Below, in pieces: positions 45,977-56,478 of a stretch of DNA of 64,000 nucleotides (position 1 is the first letter of the stretch; each line of letters begins with the position of its first letter). The notes under the pieces were generated by a model, which saw nothing but the letters and a program-made list of their open reading frames with translations, was not told the DNA's origin and made no database searches. Both the position numbers and the translations under genes were made by a program. This DNA comes from Mycobacterium intracellulare ATCC 13950. GTDB lineage: Bacteria > Actinomycetota > Actinomycetes > Mycobacteriales > Mycobacteriaceae. The DNA lies in contig NC_016946.1 of assembly GCF_000277125.1 (NCBI RefSeq), forward strand, positions 2,294,001-2,358,000. Reading direction: 5' to 3'.

Positions 45977-47080
45977 GTGAGCAACGAAGCCGACCTTCTG
46001 CACGGACCGTTAGAAGACCGTCACCGCGACCTGGGTGCCAGCTTCGCCGAGTTCGGCGGCTGGTTGATGCCGGTGTCGTATGCGGGCACGGTCAGCGAGC
46101 ACAACGCGACGCGCAACGCGGTCGGCCTGTTCGACGTCAGCCACCTGGGCAAGGCGTTGGTGCGCGGGCCGGGCGCCGCGCGGTTCGTCAACGCCGCGCT
46201 CACCAACGACCTGAACCGGATCGGGCCCGGCAAGGCGCAATACACCCTGTGCTGCACCGAATCCGGCGGGGTCGTCGACGATTTGATCGCCTACTACGTC
46301 GACGACGACGAGATCTTTCTGGTGCCCAACGCCGCCAACACCGCGGCCGTGGTCGACGCGCTACAGGCGGCCGCGCCACCCGAACTGACCATCACCAACC
46401 TGCATCGCTCCTATGCGGTGCTGGCCGTGCAGGGCCCGCGCTCGGCCGACGTGCTCGGCGAGCTGGGCCTGCCCACCGACATGGATTACATGGCCTACGC
46501 CGACACCTCGTATTCCGGGGTACCGGTGCGGGTCTGCCGCACCGGCTACACCGGCGAGCACGGCTACGAGCTGCTGCCGCCGTGGGAGTCCGCCGGTGTG
46601 GTGTTCGACGCGCTGGCCGCCGCGGTCAAGGCGGCCGGCGGCGAGCCGGCCGGCTTGGGCGCCCGCGACACGCTGCGCACCGAGATGGGCTATCCACTGC
46701 ACGGGCACGAACTGTCGCTCGACATTTCCCCGCTGCAGGCCCGCTGCGGCTGGGCGATCGGCTGGAAGAAGGAGGCGTTCTTCGGCCGCGACGCCCTGCT
46801 GGCCGAGAAGGAGGCGGGGCCGCGGCGGCTGCTGCGCGGGCTGCGGATGACCGGCCGCGGGGTGCTGCGCGCCGGGCAGACCGTGCTGGCCGGCGACACC
46901 CCGGTCGGGGTGACCACCTCGGGTACCTTTTCGCCGACGCTGCAGGCCGGCATCGCGCTGGCGCTCGTCGACACCGACGCCGGGGTCGAGGACGGCCAGG
47001 AGATCACCGTCGACGTCCGCGGCCGTCGCGCAGCCTGCGAAGTCGTGCGCCCGCCGTTCGTCGCGGTGAAAACCCGCTAG
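45977..47080 (+). CDS. gcvT: Aminomethyltransferase GcvT (glycine cleavage T protein)
   Basis: T protein of the glycine cleavage system, which transfers the methylene group from lipoyl-GcvH to tetrahydrofolate. The 367-residue protein has [37 protein letters not shown], the folate-site [10 protein letters not shown] and a C-terminal beta-barrel. GTG 45977 is the start. GcvH and GcvP are not in this window; LipA-LipB at 36-37 kb would supply the lipoate on GcvH. It is followed, 55 bp away, by ilvE on the same strand. Confidence 0.95.
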   Translation: MSNEADLLHGPLEDRHRDLGASFAEFGGWLMPVSYAGTVSEHNATRNAVGLFDVSHLGKALVRGPGAARFVNAALTNDLNRIGPGKAQYTLCCTESGGVVDDLIAYYVDDDEIFLVPNAANTAAVVDALQAAAPPELTITNLHRSYAVLAVQGPRSADVLGELGLPTDMDYMAYADTSYSGVPVRVCRTGYTGEHGYELLPPWESAGVVFDALAAAVKAAGGEPAGLGARDTLRTEMGYPLHGHELSLDISPLQARCGWAIGWKKEAFFGRDALLAEKEAGPRRLLRGLRMTGRGVLRAGQTVLAGDTPVGVTTSGTFSPTLQAGIALALVDTDAGVEDGQEITVDVRGRRAACEVVRPPFVAVKTR

Positions 47081-47135
47081 CCACGCCGCCCGCGCGGGCG
47101 AAATCCGATTCGGCGGGCGGATATACAATCGGCGG

Positions 47136-48242
47136 ATGACCAGTGGCTCCCTCGAGTTCACGGTTTCGCGCTCGACACGTCCGGCGACCGACACCGAACG
47201 CGAAACCATCCTGGCCGAGCCGGGTTTCGGTAAATACTTCACCGACCACATGGTGGCGATCGAGTACGACGAGGGCCGGGGCTGGCACGACGCGCGCGTC
47301 ATCCCCTACGGCCCGATCGAGTTGGACCCGTCGGCGCTCGTGCTGCACTACGCCCAGGAAATCTTCGAGGGCCTCAAGGCGTACCGCTGGGCGGACGGCT
47401 CGATCGTCTCGTTTCGCGCCGAGGCCAACGCCGCCCGGCTGCGTTCGTCGGCGCGACGGCTGGCGATTCCCGAACTGCCCGAAGAGCTGTTCATGGAATC
47501 CTTGCGCCAGCTCATCGCCGTCGACAACGCCTGGGTCCCGTCCGCCGGTGGGGAAGAGGCGCTGTATCTGCGCCCGTTCGTCATCGCCACCGAGCCCGGA
47601 CTGGGCGTGCGGCCCTCCCGGCAATACCGCTACCTGCTGATCGCCTCGCCGGCCGGCGCCTACTTCAAGGGCGGCATCAACCCCGTCACGGTCTGGGTGT
47701 CGACGGAGTACGTGCGGGCCAGCCCCGGCGGCACCGGCGCGGCCAAGTTCGGCGGCAACTACGCCGCCTCGCTGTCCGCCCAGGCCGAAGCCGCGGCTCA
47801 CGACTGCGACCAGGTGGTGTGGCTGGACGCCGTCGAGCGACGCTTCGTCGAGGAGATGGGCGGCATGAACATCTTCTTCGTGTTCGGCAGCGGCGGGTCG
47901 GCGCGGCTGGTCACGCCGGAACTGTCCGGCTCACTGCTACCCGGGATCACGCGAGATTCGTTGCTGCAGTTGGCCATTGACGCCGGGTTCTCCGTCGAGG
48001 AACGCAAGATCGACATCGACGAGTGGCAGAAGAAGGCCGCCGCCGGCGAGATCACCGAGGTGTTCGCCTGCGGCACCGCCGCGGTCATCACACCCGTCTC
48101 CCACGTCAAGTACGGCGACGCCGAATTCACCATCGCCGACGGCCAATCCGGCGAGGTGACGATGGCGTTGCGCGACACGCTCACCGGGATTCAGCGGGGC
48201 ACCTTCGCCGACACCCACGGCTGGATGGCCCGGCTCGGGTAG
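47136..48242 (+). CDS. ilvE: Branched-chain amino acid aminotransferase IlvE
   Basis: Fold-type IV PLP enzyme of 368 residues for the last step of Val, Leu and Ile synthesis and the first of their breakdown. The catalytic Lys is in [13 protein letters not shown], with [15 protein letters not shown] near the start and [14 protein letters not shown] and [10 protein letters not shown] in the cofactor-binding part. These match the BCAT2-like class of actinobacteria. ATG 47136 is chosen. It could be transcribed with gcvT, 55 bp upstream. Confidence 0.96.
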   Translation: MTSGSLEFTVSRSTRPATDTERETILAEPGFGKYFTDHMVAIEYDEGRGWHDARVIPYGPIELDPSALVLHYAQEIFEGLKAYRWADGSIVSFRAEANAARLRSSARRLAIPELPEELFMESLRQLIAVDNAWVPSAGGEEALYLRPFVIATEPGLGVRPSRQYRYLLIASPAGAYFKGGINPVTVWVSTEYVRASPGGTGAAKFGGNYAASLSAQAEAAAHDCDQVVWLDAVERRFVEEMGGMNIFFVFGSGGSARLVTPELSGSLLPGITRDSLLQLAIDAGFSVEERKIDIDEWQKKAAAGEITEVFACGTAAVITPVSHVKYGDAEFTIADGQSGEVTMALRDTLTGIQRGTFADTHGWMARLG

Positions 48243-48321
48243 GCAGCTCGGGTAGCCGCTCGATCGCCCGGCCAGGCGGGCGCTCGGGTGTCGGCGCCCG
48301 GCTGGCCGGGCGCTCGGCGCG

Positions 48322-49083
48322 TTAGAACCGCACCAGGGCCGCGAGCGCCACCGCGCACACCGTCGTCGTCAGCTCGATCGCGGCGCCCAGCACGTCGCCG
48401 GTGATCCCGCCGAAGCGGCGCGCGCAGTGCCGCACCAGGACCGCGCCGCAGCCCAGGCCCAGCAACGCCGCCGCCGGTCCGTGCCACGGCCGCGGCCCGG
48501 CCGCCAGCGAAATCCCCAGCAGCACCGCGACCCAGGCCGTCACCACCGCCGTCGGCTGGCTGCCGGCGACCGCCGCACCCAGCGCGCTGCCCTCGGCGGC
48601 CGGCACCGCGCGGTGACCGGCCAGCACCGCGGCGACCCGCCCGGCGAACACCGCCACGGCGATCCCGACGACGCCGCGCACCCCGCCGCCCGCGCCCAGC
48701 GCCGAGAACGCCAGCCCCTGCAGCAGCACCACGACGACGACGGCGGCCACCCCGAACGGCCCGGTCGATCCCTCCCGCATCACCGCCAGCGCCCGCTGCG
48801 GCGGCCCGTAGCAGCCCAGGCCGTCGGCGGTGTCGGCGACACCGTCGACGTGTAGGCCACGCGTGATCAGCAGCAGCACCACGACCGCAAGCACCCCCGC
48901 CAGCGGGGTGCACCGGCCGAAGGCCAGCTCCGCGCCCCAGGTGATGGCCGCGGCCAACGCCCCCAGGCCCGCGCCCACCACCGGAAACGCCGTCAGGGCG
49001 CCGCGGCCCATCGGCGCGGTCCGCGCACCCGGGACGGGCAGCACCGTACCGAACGCGAAAGCCGTTGCCAGCGAACGGATCAC
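48322..49083 (-). CDS. cobS: Adenosylcobinamide-GDP ribazoletransferase CobS
   Basis: Integral membrane enzyme of 253 residues that joins adenosylcobinamide-GDP to alpha-ribazole in the last steps of cobalamin synthesis. Signature [16 protein letters not shown] is followed by [10 protein letters not shown]; multiple hydrophobic helices are evident. GTG 49083 overlaps the cobT stop (GTGA). It is the last gene of cobU-cobT-cobS on the minus strand. The C-terminal region has [17 protein letters not shown], also typical of the family. Confidence 0.94.
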   Translation of the reverse strand: MIRSLATAFAFGTVLPVPGARTAPMGRGALTAFPVVGAGLGALAAAITWGAELAFGRCTPLAGVLAVVVLLLITRGLHVDGVADTADGLGCYGPPQRALAVMREGSTGPFGVAAVVVVVLLQGLAFSALGAGGGVRGVVGIAVAVFAGRVAAVLAGHRAVPAAEGSALGAAVAGSQPTAVVTAWVAVLLGISLAAGPRPWHGPAAALLGLGCGAVLVRHCARRFGGITGDVLGAAIELTTTVCAVALAALVRF

Positions 49084-50141
49084 GACGGGGGAGCAGCCTG
49101 GTCGGGGCGGTTGGACACGCCGGCCTCGGTGAACGTGGCCATCGACGACAGGGCGGCCACCGCGGCGCGCAGCACCGGCACCGCCAGCGCGGCGCCGGTT
49201 CCCTCGCCCAGCCGCATGCGCAGGTCGAGGATCGGCTCCAGATCCAGTGCCGTGAGCGCCAACGCGTGGCCCGGCTCGGTGGACCGGTGACCGGCCTGCC
49301 ACCACATCCGGGCGCCGGGAGCCAGGTGCTCGGCGACCAGCGCGGCCGCGGTCACCGCCATGCCGTCGAGCAGCAGCGGCGTGCGCCGCACCGCGGCGTG
49401 CGCGCAAAAGCCCGCCATCGCCGCCAGATCCGCCCCGCCCGCGCAGCGCAGCAGCGCGACCGGATCCGGCAGCACCTGCCGCGCCCGGAACAGGGCGTCG
49501 CGCACCGCGGCGGTCTTGCGTCCCCACCCGGCGTCGTCGATCCCGGTGCCGAAGCCCACCACCACGACCGGCTCGGCGTTGGTCAAAGCCGCCACCAAAA
49601 CCGCTGCGGCCGTGGTGTTTCCGATGCCCATGTCACCGGCGATCAGCAGATCCGCGCCCGCGTCGACCTCCTCGTCGGCGATGGCGGCGCCGGCGGCCAG
49701 GGCCCGCTCGGTCTCCTCGTCGCTCAACGCGTCCTGCATCCTGATGTCGCCGCTGCCGCGCCGCACCTTGTGGGCGCCGATCGGTGGACTGAGCGCCTCC
49801 GCGTCGACCGCCAGGTCCGCGACGCGCACGCTCGCCCCGGCGATGCCGGTCAGCGCGTTGATCGCTGCCCCGCCCGCGTCGATGTTGGCGACCATCTGCG
49901 CGGTCACCTCCGGCGGGTACGCCGACACCCCCGAGCGGGCGACGCCGTGGTCACCGGCGAACACCACCACCCGGGCGCGCTCGAACCCTCGCGGGGGGCA
50001 TTGCCCCTGGCACGACGCGATCCACACCGACAGGTCCTCGAGGCGGCCCAGCGCGCCGCGCGGCTTGGTGAGGGCGTCCTGGCGCGCGCGGGCGGCGGCC
50101 GCGGCGCCCGCGTCGGGCGGTGACACGACGGCGAATTCCAT
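49080..50141 (-). CDS. cobT: Nicotinate-nucleotide:dimethylbenzimidazole phosphoribosyltransferase CobT
   Basis: Makes alpha-ribazole phosphate, the lower ligand of cobalamin, from nicotinate mononucleotide and dimethylbenzimidazole. The 353-residue protein begins [10 protein letters not shown] and carries [31 protein letters not shown] and [14 protein letters not shown], plus the C-terminal [11 protein letters not shown]. The catalytic Glu is in this last segment. Start and stop overlap with cobU and cobS, so the three are one operon. Confidence 0.96.
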   Translation of the reverse strand: MEFAVVSPPDAGAAAAARARQDALTKPRGALGRLEDLSVWIASCQGQCPPRGFERARVVVFAGDHGVARSGVSAYPPEVTAQMVANIDAGGAAINALTGIAGASVRVADLAVDAEALSPPIGAHKVRRGSGDIRMQDALSDEETERALAAGAAIADEEVDAGADLLIAGDMGIGNTTAAAVLVAALTNAEPVVVVGFGTGIDDAGWGRKTAAVRDALFRARQVLPDPVALLRCAGGADLAAMAGFCAHAAVRRTPLLLDGMAVTAAALVAEHLAPGARMWWQAGHRSTEPGHALALTALDLEPILDLRMRLGEGTGAALAVPVLRAAVAALSSMATFTEAGVSNRPDQAAPPS

Positions 50142-50677
50142 TAGGCCCCCGACGGTTTGATCGGCACCGCCTGCCCGGCCACCACCAGCACCACCCGATC
50201 GCACAGCCGGGCGAGGCGCTGGTTGAGGCCGCCGAGTTCGTCGGCGAACCGGCGCCCGGCGGCGGTGGCGGGCACGACGGTCAGCCCGACTTCCGGGCTG
50301 ACCAGCACCAGTGTCGAGGCGAAGCCGCCGACCGCGGACAGCACGTCGTCGACCGGCGCCGCCACCGAGCCCCCCTCCCATGCGTTCTCGCGGTCCATCG
50401 CGCCGGCCAGCCAGGTGCCCAGATCGTCGACCAGGGTGGGGGTGTCCGCGGATTGGCGCAATTGCGTTGCGATGTCGCAGGCTTCGATCGTCGACCAATG
50501 CGCGGGCCGGCGCTCACGATGCTCGGCGACCCGGTGCGCCCAGGCCGCGTCGTCGGCACCGGCCGGACCGGGAGCCAGGTAATGGACCGGCCGGCCGGGC
50601 GGCAACCCCGCGGCGATGGCGTCCTCCGCCCACCGTGACTTGCCTGACCTGATCCCGCCGAGCACCAGGGTGCGCAC
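50141..50677 (-). CDS. cobU: Adenosylcobinamide kinase / phosphate guanylyltransferase CobU
   Basis: Bifunctional enzyme of 178 residues that phosphorylates adenosylcobinamide and adds GMP. The P-loop is [15 protein letters not shown], with the nucleotide-binding [12 protein letters not shown] and the family-typical Trp/His region [12 protein letters not shown] 50677 has no strong ribosome-binding site. In M. tuberculosis I recall cobU at a distant locus (Rv0254c), so its place beside cobT and cobS here is notable. The operon is cobU-cobT-cobS. Confidence 0.88.
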   Translation of the reverse strand: MRTLVLGGIRSGKSRWAEDAIAAGLPPGRPVHYLAPGPAGADDAAWAHRVAEHRERRPAHWSTIEACDIATQLRQSADTPTLVDDLGTWLAGAMDRENAWEGGSVAAPVDDVLSAVGGFASTLVLVSPEVGLTVVPATAAGRRFADELGGLNQRLARLCDRVVLVVAGQAVPIKPSGA

Positions 50678-50707
50678 CGGCGTCAGCCGGCCTTCGAAAA
50701 GTATGGG

Positions 50708-51391
50708 TTATTCGACACTGGCGCCATGCTTGACCTGGGGCCGCGGCGCCCGCAGCCGGCGCATCTGGGAGGCGCGGCCGGCGGCGTAAAGGCCCAGCTT
50801 CCAACGGCTTTCGGTGTTGTCGGGGAATTTCGCGTCGACCAGCTTGCTGACTTTGCGGCCCAGGATCAGGCCGTCGACGCTCATCACCGCCATCAGCGCC
50901 AGCATCGCCGGGGAAATCCAGAGCTGCAGCTGCGGGACGCCGAACATGACGAACATCAAAAACAGGGTCGACGGCATGAACAGGCCCAGCAGGTTGCGCC
51001 GGGAATCCACCACGTCGCGCACGTAGCGTCGGATCGGGCCCTGGTCGCGCGGCAGCAGGTAGCCCTCTTCGCCGGCCATCATGCGATTGCGGCGCTCCGA
51101 CATGCGCGCGCGGTTGGCGGTCTTTTCGGCGCGGCGCTCCTCGCGGCTGAGCTTGGGGCCGGCCAGCGATTTGCGCCGGGCCCGCGCCTCGGCGGAGGTC
51201 ATGGGTGCGGGCGCGACGGGGCCCTTCTTCGCGTTCCGGCGGGCCTCGTTGCGCTTGGGCGTGGGGCGCCCCTTGGGTCCGGTCCGGCGGGGTGCGGCGT
51301 CCGGGCCGCCAGCAACGTCGGAGGCGGCCGACACGGCCACGGTTTCGTCGAGGTCGGTGTCCTGGCCCTTCTTGCGACCCAAAAGCTTCAC
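50708..51391 (-). CDS. DUF3043 family membrane protein (Rv2206-like)
   Basis: Protein of 227 residues. The N-terminal half is strongly basic and disordered-looking (Arg/Lys/Ala/Pro-rich, with RTGPKGRPTPKRNEARRNAKK), followed by two transmembrane helices (LFMPSTLFLMFVMFGVPQL and ISPAMLALMAVMSVDGLIL) and a short cytoplasmic tail. Function is unknown. ATG 51391 (MKLLGRKKGQ) is used. It lies 30 bp upstream of cobU on the same strand and could be in the same operon. Confidence 0.85.
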   Translation of the reverse strand: MKLLGRKKGQDTDLDETVAVSAASDVAGGPDAAPRRTGPKGRPTPKRNEARRNAKKGPVAPAPMTSAEARARRKSLAGPKLSREERRAEKTANRARMSERRNRMMAGEEGYLLPRDQGPIRRYVRDVVDSRRNLLGLFMPSTLFLMFVMFGVPQLQLWISPAMLALMAVMSVDGLILGRKVSKLVDAKFPDNTESRWKLGLYAAGRASQMRRLRAPRPQVKHGASVE

Positions 51392-51582
51392 AGGGGCCAG
51401 GTTACTTCGCGGATGACGCGCGCCGGAATTCGCCTGGAATGCCTTGCTATTAGACCTGCGTTAGTGCCGCACTTGGCCCTACTCTTACACGTGATGAATG
51501 GCTGCCTTTGATGGACGACGGGTCGATGGCCTCGGATGATGCTGCCCCCGGCCTGGCACCCGGCCGCCTTCAGCTACCCGCG

Positions 51583-52659
51583 ATGCAGGTTTTGGTGGCC
51601 CCGGACTGCTACGCCGACAGCATGTCCGCCCTGGAAGCCTCCGCCGCCATCGCGACCGGCTGGACACGGTCGCGTCCGGGCGACCGGTTCATCGTCGCGC
51701 CGCAGTCCGACGGCGGGCCCGGCTTCGTCGAGGTGTTGGCCAGCCGACTGGGGGAGATGCGGCGATTGCGGGTGTCGGGGCCGCTAAAGGCCATGGTGGA
51801 GGCCGAATGGGTCTTCGATCCCGGGTCGGCGACCGCATACCTGGAGTGCGCCCAGGCCTGCGGTTTGGCGCTGCTCGGCGGTCCGCCCACCCCAGAGACC
51901 GCGATGGCGGCCCACAGCAAAGGCGTGGGGCAGCTGATCGCCGAGGCGCTGCGGGTGGGGGCGACGCGGATCGTCGTCGGGTTGGGTGGCAGTGCGTGCA
52001 CCGACGGCGGCCAGGGCATGATCGCCGAGCTGGGCGGCCTGGACACCGCCCGCCGCCAACTGGGCAACGTGGAGCTGATCGCCGCCTCCGACACCGAATA
52101 CCCCCTGCTCGGTCCGTGGGGAGCGGCCCGAGTGTTCGGGCCGCAGAAAGGCGCCGACACGGCCACCGTCGCGGCGCTGGAAGTTCGGCTGCAAGCCTGG
52201 GCGCTCATTTTGGAGGCGGTGGCCGGGCGCGACGTGAGCGCCGAACCGGGCGCGGGCGCCGCCGGCGGCATCGGCGCCGGGCTGCTCGCGCTCGGCGGGC
52301 GGTGTGAGTCCGGGGCCGCGATCATCGCCGAACACACCCGGCTTTCCGACGATCTCGACACGGCGGAGTTGATCGTCACCGGCGAGGGCCGTTTCGACGA
52401 GCAGTCCCTGCACGGGAAGGTGGTGGGCTTTCTGGCCGACGCCGCCCGGCCGCGGGGCATCCCGGTGGTGGTCCTGGCCGGCCAGGTCGATCTGGACAAC
52501 GCGACGGTGCGCTCGTCGGGCATCATGGCCGCGTTGTCGATCGCCGAGCACGCCGGATCGGTGCGGCTGGCCCAGGCCGACGCCGCCAATCAGCTCATGG
52601 GTCTGGCCTCCGTTGTGGCGGCGCGACTCGGGAATAGCGGTCCTGCAAGGTACCGTTGA
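51583..52659 (+). CDS. Glycerate kinase (GckA/GlxK type, Rv2205c-like)
   Basis: Glycerate kinase of 358 residues. The start [19 protein letters not shown] matches the conserved N-terminal VIAPDSFKGSLSA of the family. Other marks are [37 protein letters not shown] and [17 protein letters not shown]. It makes 2- or 3-phosphoglycerate. I used the ATG at 51583, which gives the length I remember for Rv2205c; longer starts at 51511 and a TTG just before are possible. It is divergent from the DUF3043 gene. Confidence 0.88.
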   Translation: MQVLVAPDCYADSMSALEASAAIATGWTRSRPGDRFIVAPQSDGGPGFVEVLASRLGEMRRLRVSGPLKAMVEAEWVFDPGSATAYLECAQACGLALLGGPPTPETAMAAHSKGVGQLIAEALRVGATRIVVGLGGSACTDGGQGMIAELGGLDTARRQLGNVELIAASDTEYPLLGPWGAARVFGPQKGADTATVAALEVRLQAWALILEAVAGRDVSAEPGAGAAGGIGAGLLALGGRCESGAAIIAEHTRLSDDLDTAELIVTGEGRFDEQSLHGKVVGFLADAARPRGIPVVVLAGQVDLDNATVRSSGIMAALSIAEHAGSVRLAQADAANQLMGLASVVAARLGNSGPARYR

Positions 52660-52738
52660 TGGTGTGGACTTTCCGGCAGTCCGGCGGCGCCGGGCGTGAT
52701 CGGTCCCCGCTCAACAAATGAGGCATGTAGGAGAAGCA

Positions 52739-53095
52739 ATGACGGTGCAAAACGAGTCGAACGCCAAGACCCACGGCGTGATCCTGACTGAGGCCGCCGC
52801 CACCAAGGCCAAGTCGCTGCTGGACCAGGAGGGTCGCGACGACCTGGCGCTGCGCATCGCGGTCCAGCCGGGCGGGTGCGCTGGGCTGCGCTACAACCTC
52901 TTCTTCGACGACCGGTCGCTGGACGGCGACCTGATCGCGGAGTTCGGGGGTGTGACCCTGACGGTGGACCGGATGAGCGCGCCCTACGTCGAGGGCGCGT
53001 CCATCGACTTCGTGGACACCATCGAAAAGCAGGGGTTCACCATCGACAACCCCAACGCCGGCGGGTCGTGCGCCTGCGGCGACTCGTTCAACTGA
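52739..53095 (+). CDS. A-type iron-sulphur carrier (HesB/ErpA-like, Rv2204c-like)
   Basis: Small Fe-S carrier of 118 residues. The three conserved cysteines are C47 (PGGCAGLRY), C111 and C113 (GGSCACGDSFN). Such proteins receive clusters from the SUF machinery and hand them to targets, for which LipA here and the QcrA/QcrB respiratory enzymes are natural candidates. GTAGGAG lies before ATG 52739. It is followed by a hairpin that fits a terminator. The gene looks complete. Confidence 0.92.
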   Translation: MTVQNESNAKTHGVILTEAAATKAKSLLDQEGRDDLALRIAVQPGGCAGLRYNLFFDDRSLDGDLIAEFGGVTLTVDRMSAPYVEGASIDFVDTIEKQGFTIDNPNAGGSCACGDSFN

Positions 53096-53102
53096 TTTCA
53101 CC

Positions 53103-53160
53103 GCGAGACTGCGACTACCGACGCGTTCCCGAGTAGGGCCGTCGGCGGTTGCGGTCTCGC
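53103..53160 (+). terminator. Hairpin after the A-type carrier gene
   Basis: GCGAGACTGCGACTACCGAC (53103-53122) pairs with GTCGGCGGTTGCGGTCTCGC (53141-53160) around an 18-base loop. Three of the odd pairs are G-U wobbles only when read in the plus direction; the fourth is a mismatch. The orientation therefore fits transcripts from the carrier gene that ends 8 bp upstream. There is no T run after it, so it is a weak or non-classical terminator. Confidence 0.5.
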
Positions 53161-53173
53161 TGCAAGAAAAGCT

Positions 53174-53860
53174 CTAGTACGAGCCCCCGGTGCGCAGCAC
53201 GTATGAGCACACCATGATCTGGCCGCGCTGGAAGAGCAGCTGCGCGATGCCCTGCACCTGCCCGCGCATGGGTCCCCCGCTCACCGGCGACACCCGCATG
53301 GTGAACAACGCCTGAGCCTGGTACTGCGACAGGTACACGATCTTGTCGATCGAGGTGATCTCCACCTCGGAGAACTGCTTGCGGAATGCGTCGCTGCTGA
53401 GCTTGGCCAGCGCCTGGTCGGATCGCTTGTCCTGGACGGCGTCGTAGAGGCCGCACAGCGCGTTCCGGGCGATCTCGTTGATGTCGCGGTGCTCGAGCGC
53501 GTCCAGGTATCCCTGAATCGCCGTCTTCGCCGCGCCCTCGGAGAACGTGGTGCCGGTGTTGGCCCCGTTGGTGCGCACCCCGTAGACGATGGCCACCGTC
53601 ATCACCGCGACGAGCGCGATGGCCAGCGCCACGCCGACGATCAGCCGCCGCCTGGAGCGTGGCGGCGGATACGGCGCCGGCCCCGGGGGCGGCCCGGCAT
53701 AATTGCCCGGAGGGGGTCCCGCCTGCGGAGCCGGGGTGAAGCCCGGGCCGCCGGTGGCGGGGTCATCGGGGAACTCGAGTGGCTCGGATTCGCTTGGGGG
53801 CTCGTGTCCGCTCGGTCCGTTGCCGCCGCCAGCGTGGTTCGGCGAGTGCGGGCCTGCCAT
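53174..53860 (-). CDS. Membrane-anchored Pro-rich protein (Rv2203-like)
   Basis: Protein of 228 residues. The N-terminal 85 residues are disordered and rich in Pro, Gly and Ser, then one transmembrane helix (RLIVGVALAIALVAVMTVAIVYG). The outer domain (about 115-228) has a mature-type fold with two cysteines (NALCGLYD and IMVCSYVL) and resembles the DUF4878 / NTF2-like extracellular domains seen in many mycobacterial proteins. ATG 53860 gives MAGPHSPN. Function is unknown. Its 3' end is near the convergent Fe-S carrier gene. Confidence 0.82.
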   Translation of the reverse strand: MAGPHSPNHAGGGNGPSGHEPPSESEPLEFPDDPATGGPGFTPAPQAGPPPGNYAGPPPGPAPYPPPRSRRRLIVGVALAIALVAVMTVAIVYGVRTNGANTGTTFSEGAAKTAIQGYLDALEHRDINEIARNALCGLYDAVQDKRSDQALAKLSSDAFRKQFSEVEITSIDKIVYLSQYQAQALFTMRVSPVSGGPMRGQVQGIAQLLFQRGQIMVCSYVLRTGGSY

Positions 53861-54013
53861 CGTGGTTCTCCTACGGTGGTAGACGGGACTGCAAGCGGGT
53901 TGCGGCGCACGCATTGTGATCCCGGCGACTTGAGTGAGTTCCCTAGGGAGGCTAGCGCAGACCTTGCGGCGACCGTGCACGCGACGACGGTCGGAGGCGC
54001 CTGAGTAAGCTAG

Positions 54014-55018
<1,005 letters not shown>

Positions 55019-55113
55019 CGCCGTTTCCCCGACGCCATTTCTCGCCCGGGCCGCATCGAGTGTGAACCCACGGCGTCGAGTGTGCGCTGACGGCGCCGAC
55101 ACGCCGCTTGGGC

Positions 55114-55133
55114 TCAAGGGGTGATTGCAACAC
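55114..55133 (+). repeat. Left terminal inverted repeat of the IS30 element
   Basis: TCAAGGGGTGATTGCAACAC. It matches the reverse complement of the right repeat (56393-56412) at 16 of 20 positions. The shared core is TTGCAACA. It lies 19 bp before the transposase ATG at 55153. Confidence 0.8.
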
Positions 55134-55152
55134 TTCGTAGTTAGGGGTGTTG

Positions 55153-56412
55153 ATGACGGGTGAGCCTCAGCTGTTGGCGGTGCAGCGTCGGTATTGGGAA
55201 TTGATCGCGGCGGGGTTGTCGTCGGAGGATGCCGGGGGTGCGGTCGGCGTGTCGGCGACGTGCGGGAGCAAGTGGTTTCGCAGATTTGGTGGCGTGAATC
55301 CACGATGGGTTGTCCCTGAGGGGCAGAAACGGCCGCGGCTGTCTGCGGATGAGCGCGAACAGATCATGATCGGCGCGGCTCAAGGCGAGTCGATCCGCTC
55401 GATGGCACGTCGGTTGGGCCGGGCCCCTTCGACGATCATGCGCGAGATCGCCCACAACGGCGTGATGCGAGGGTATGTGGGCCGGTATCGCGCCCGGTAT
55501 CGCTTCGGAGCCCGCCGGGCCGGCTGGGACGCGAAATCAGGCTATTCGGCGCGGATTGCTCAGCTGCGCAGTGAGCAGCGAGCGCGCCGGCCTAAGACCG
55601 GCAAGCTGGGTCGCTGCCCGGTCTTGCGCACCGAGGTGCAAGCGTGGTTAGCCAAGAAGTACAGCCCCGAGCAGATCGCTTCGGTGTTGGCCAAGACTTA
55701 TCCCGATCGCCCGGAGATGCAGGTGTCCCACGAAACCATCTACAAGGCGCTCTACGTGCAAGGACGCGGGGAACTGCGCCGCGAGTTGACCAAGTGTTTG
55801 CGGACCGGGCGGGCCTTACGCAAGCCACGTGCCAGGGTCGGCGCCCGCACTGGCTGTGGCCGCATCCCGGGCATGGTCAACATCAGCGAGCGGCCCGCCG
55901 AGGCTGCTGACCGCGCGGTGCCCGGGCACTGGGAGGGCGATCTGATCCTGGGCAAAAACCAGCATTCCCAGATCGGCACCCTGGTGGAACGCTCCACCGG
56001 ATTCGTGCAACTGCTGCACCTGCCCGCCCGGCGCGATCCCGACACGGTGGCTGAGGCGATGATCACCACCATCAAAACCCTGCCTGAAGCGCTGCGCCGC
56101 TCGCTGACCTGGGATCAAGGCCACGAGATGCTGCGCCATGCCCGCATCAGTATCGACGCCGGCATCGACATCTACTTCTGCGATCCGCACTCACCCTGGC
56201 AGCGTGGCAGCAACGAGAACACCAATGGCCTTCTGCGCCAATACTTCCCGAAAGGCACCGACTTATCCGTGCACTCGGTGGACTACCTCGCCGAGGTTGC
56301 CGCCGAACTCAACGAACGCCCACGTAAACGCTTCGGTTGGGACAGCCCCGCCCAGGTCCTCAACCGGCTACTGTCAACTCCGACAGGAACCACTGTTGCA
56401 ACCAAACCTTGA
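55153..56412 (+). CDS. IS30-family transposase
   Basis: DDE transposase of 419 residues. An N-terminal helix-turn-helix region has RLSADEREQIMIGAAQGESIRSMARRLGRAPSTIMREIAHNG, the IS30 HTH_38 pattern. The catalytic core supplies the first Asp in HWEGDLILGKN, the second in SLTWDQGHEM and the Glu in HSPWQRGSNENTNGLLRQ, so the DDE triad is complete. ATG 55153 is used; GTG 55147 is an alternative. The stop codon is the last three bases of the right inverted repeat. No frameshift or stop interrupts it, so it may be active. Confidence 0.92.
   Translation: MTGEPQLLAVQRRYWELIAAGLSSEDAGGAVGVSATCGSKWFRRFGGVNPRWVVPEGQKRPRLSADEREQIMIGAAQGESIRSMARRLGRAPSTIMREIAHNGVMRGYVGRYRARYRFGARRAGWDAKSGYSARIAQLRSEQRARRPKTGKLGRCPVLRTEVQAWLAKKYSPEQIASVLAKTYPDRPEMQVSHETIYKALYVQGRGELRRELTKCLRTGRALRKPRARVGARTGCGRIPGMVNISERPAEAADRAVPGHWEGDLILGKNQHSQIGTLVERSTGFVQLLHLPARRDPDTVAEAMITTIKTLPEALRRSLTWDQGHEMLRHARISIDAGIDIYFCDPHSPWQRGSNENTNGLLRQYFPKGTDLSVHSVDYLAEVAAELNERPRKRFGWDSPAQVLNRLLSTPTGTTVATKP
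56393..56412 (-). repeat. Right terminal inverted repeat of the IS30 element
   Basis: CTGTTGCAACCAAACCTTGA on the plus strand. Its complement TCAAGGTTTGGTTGCAACAG aligns with the left repeat. It overlaps the last 20 bases of the transposase gene, stop codon included. Confidence 0.8.
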
Positions 56413-56478
56413 AACCGCCCCGACACACCGCGCCCAGGGTTCACGACGAAAGCCCAGGATTCACACGCGAATCCGGGC

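Larger units (their letters stand above)
55114..56412 (+). mobile_element. IS30-family insertion sequence
   Basis: An element of about 1.3 kb bounded by imperfect 20-bp inverted repeats, with one intact transposase gene. It sits between the convergent genes adoK and asnB and breaks neither. I see no matching direct repeat (left flank GGC, right flank AAC), so the insertion is not fresh or the exact ends are off by a base or two. It was not named, because I could not compare it with known elements. Confidence 0.85.

Noticed and set aside
48243..48321. Possible small gene or terminator between ilvE and cobS.
   Set aside because: GC-rich repeats of GCTCGGGT and GGCCGGGCG are present, but no convincing frame, hairpin or T run.
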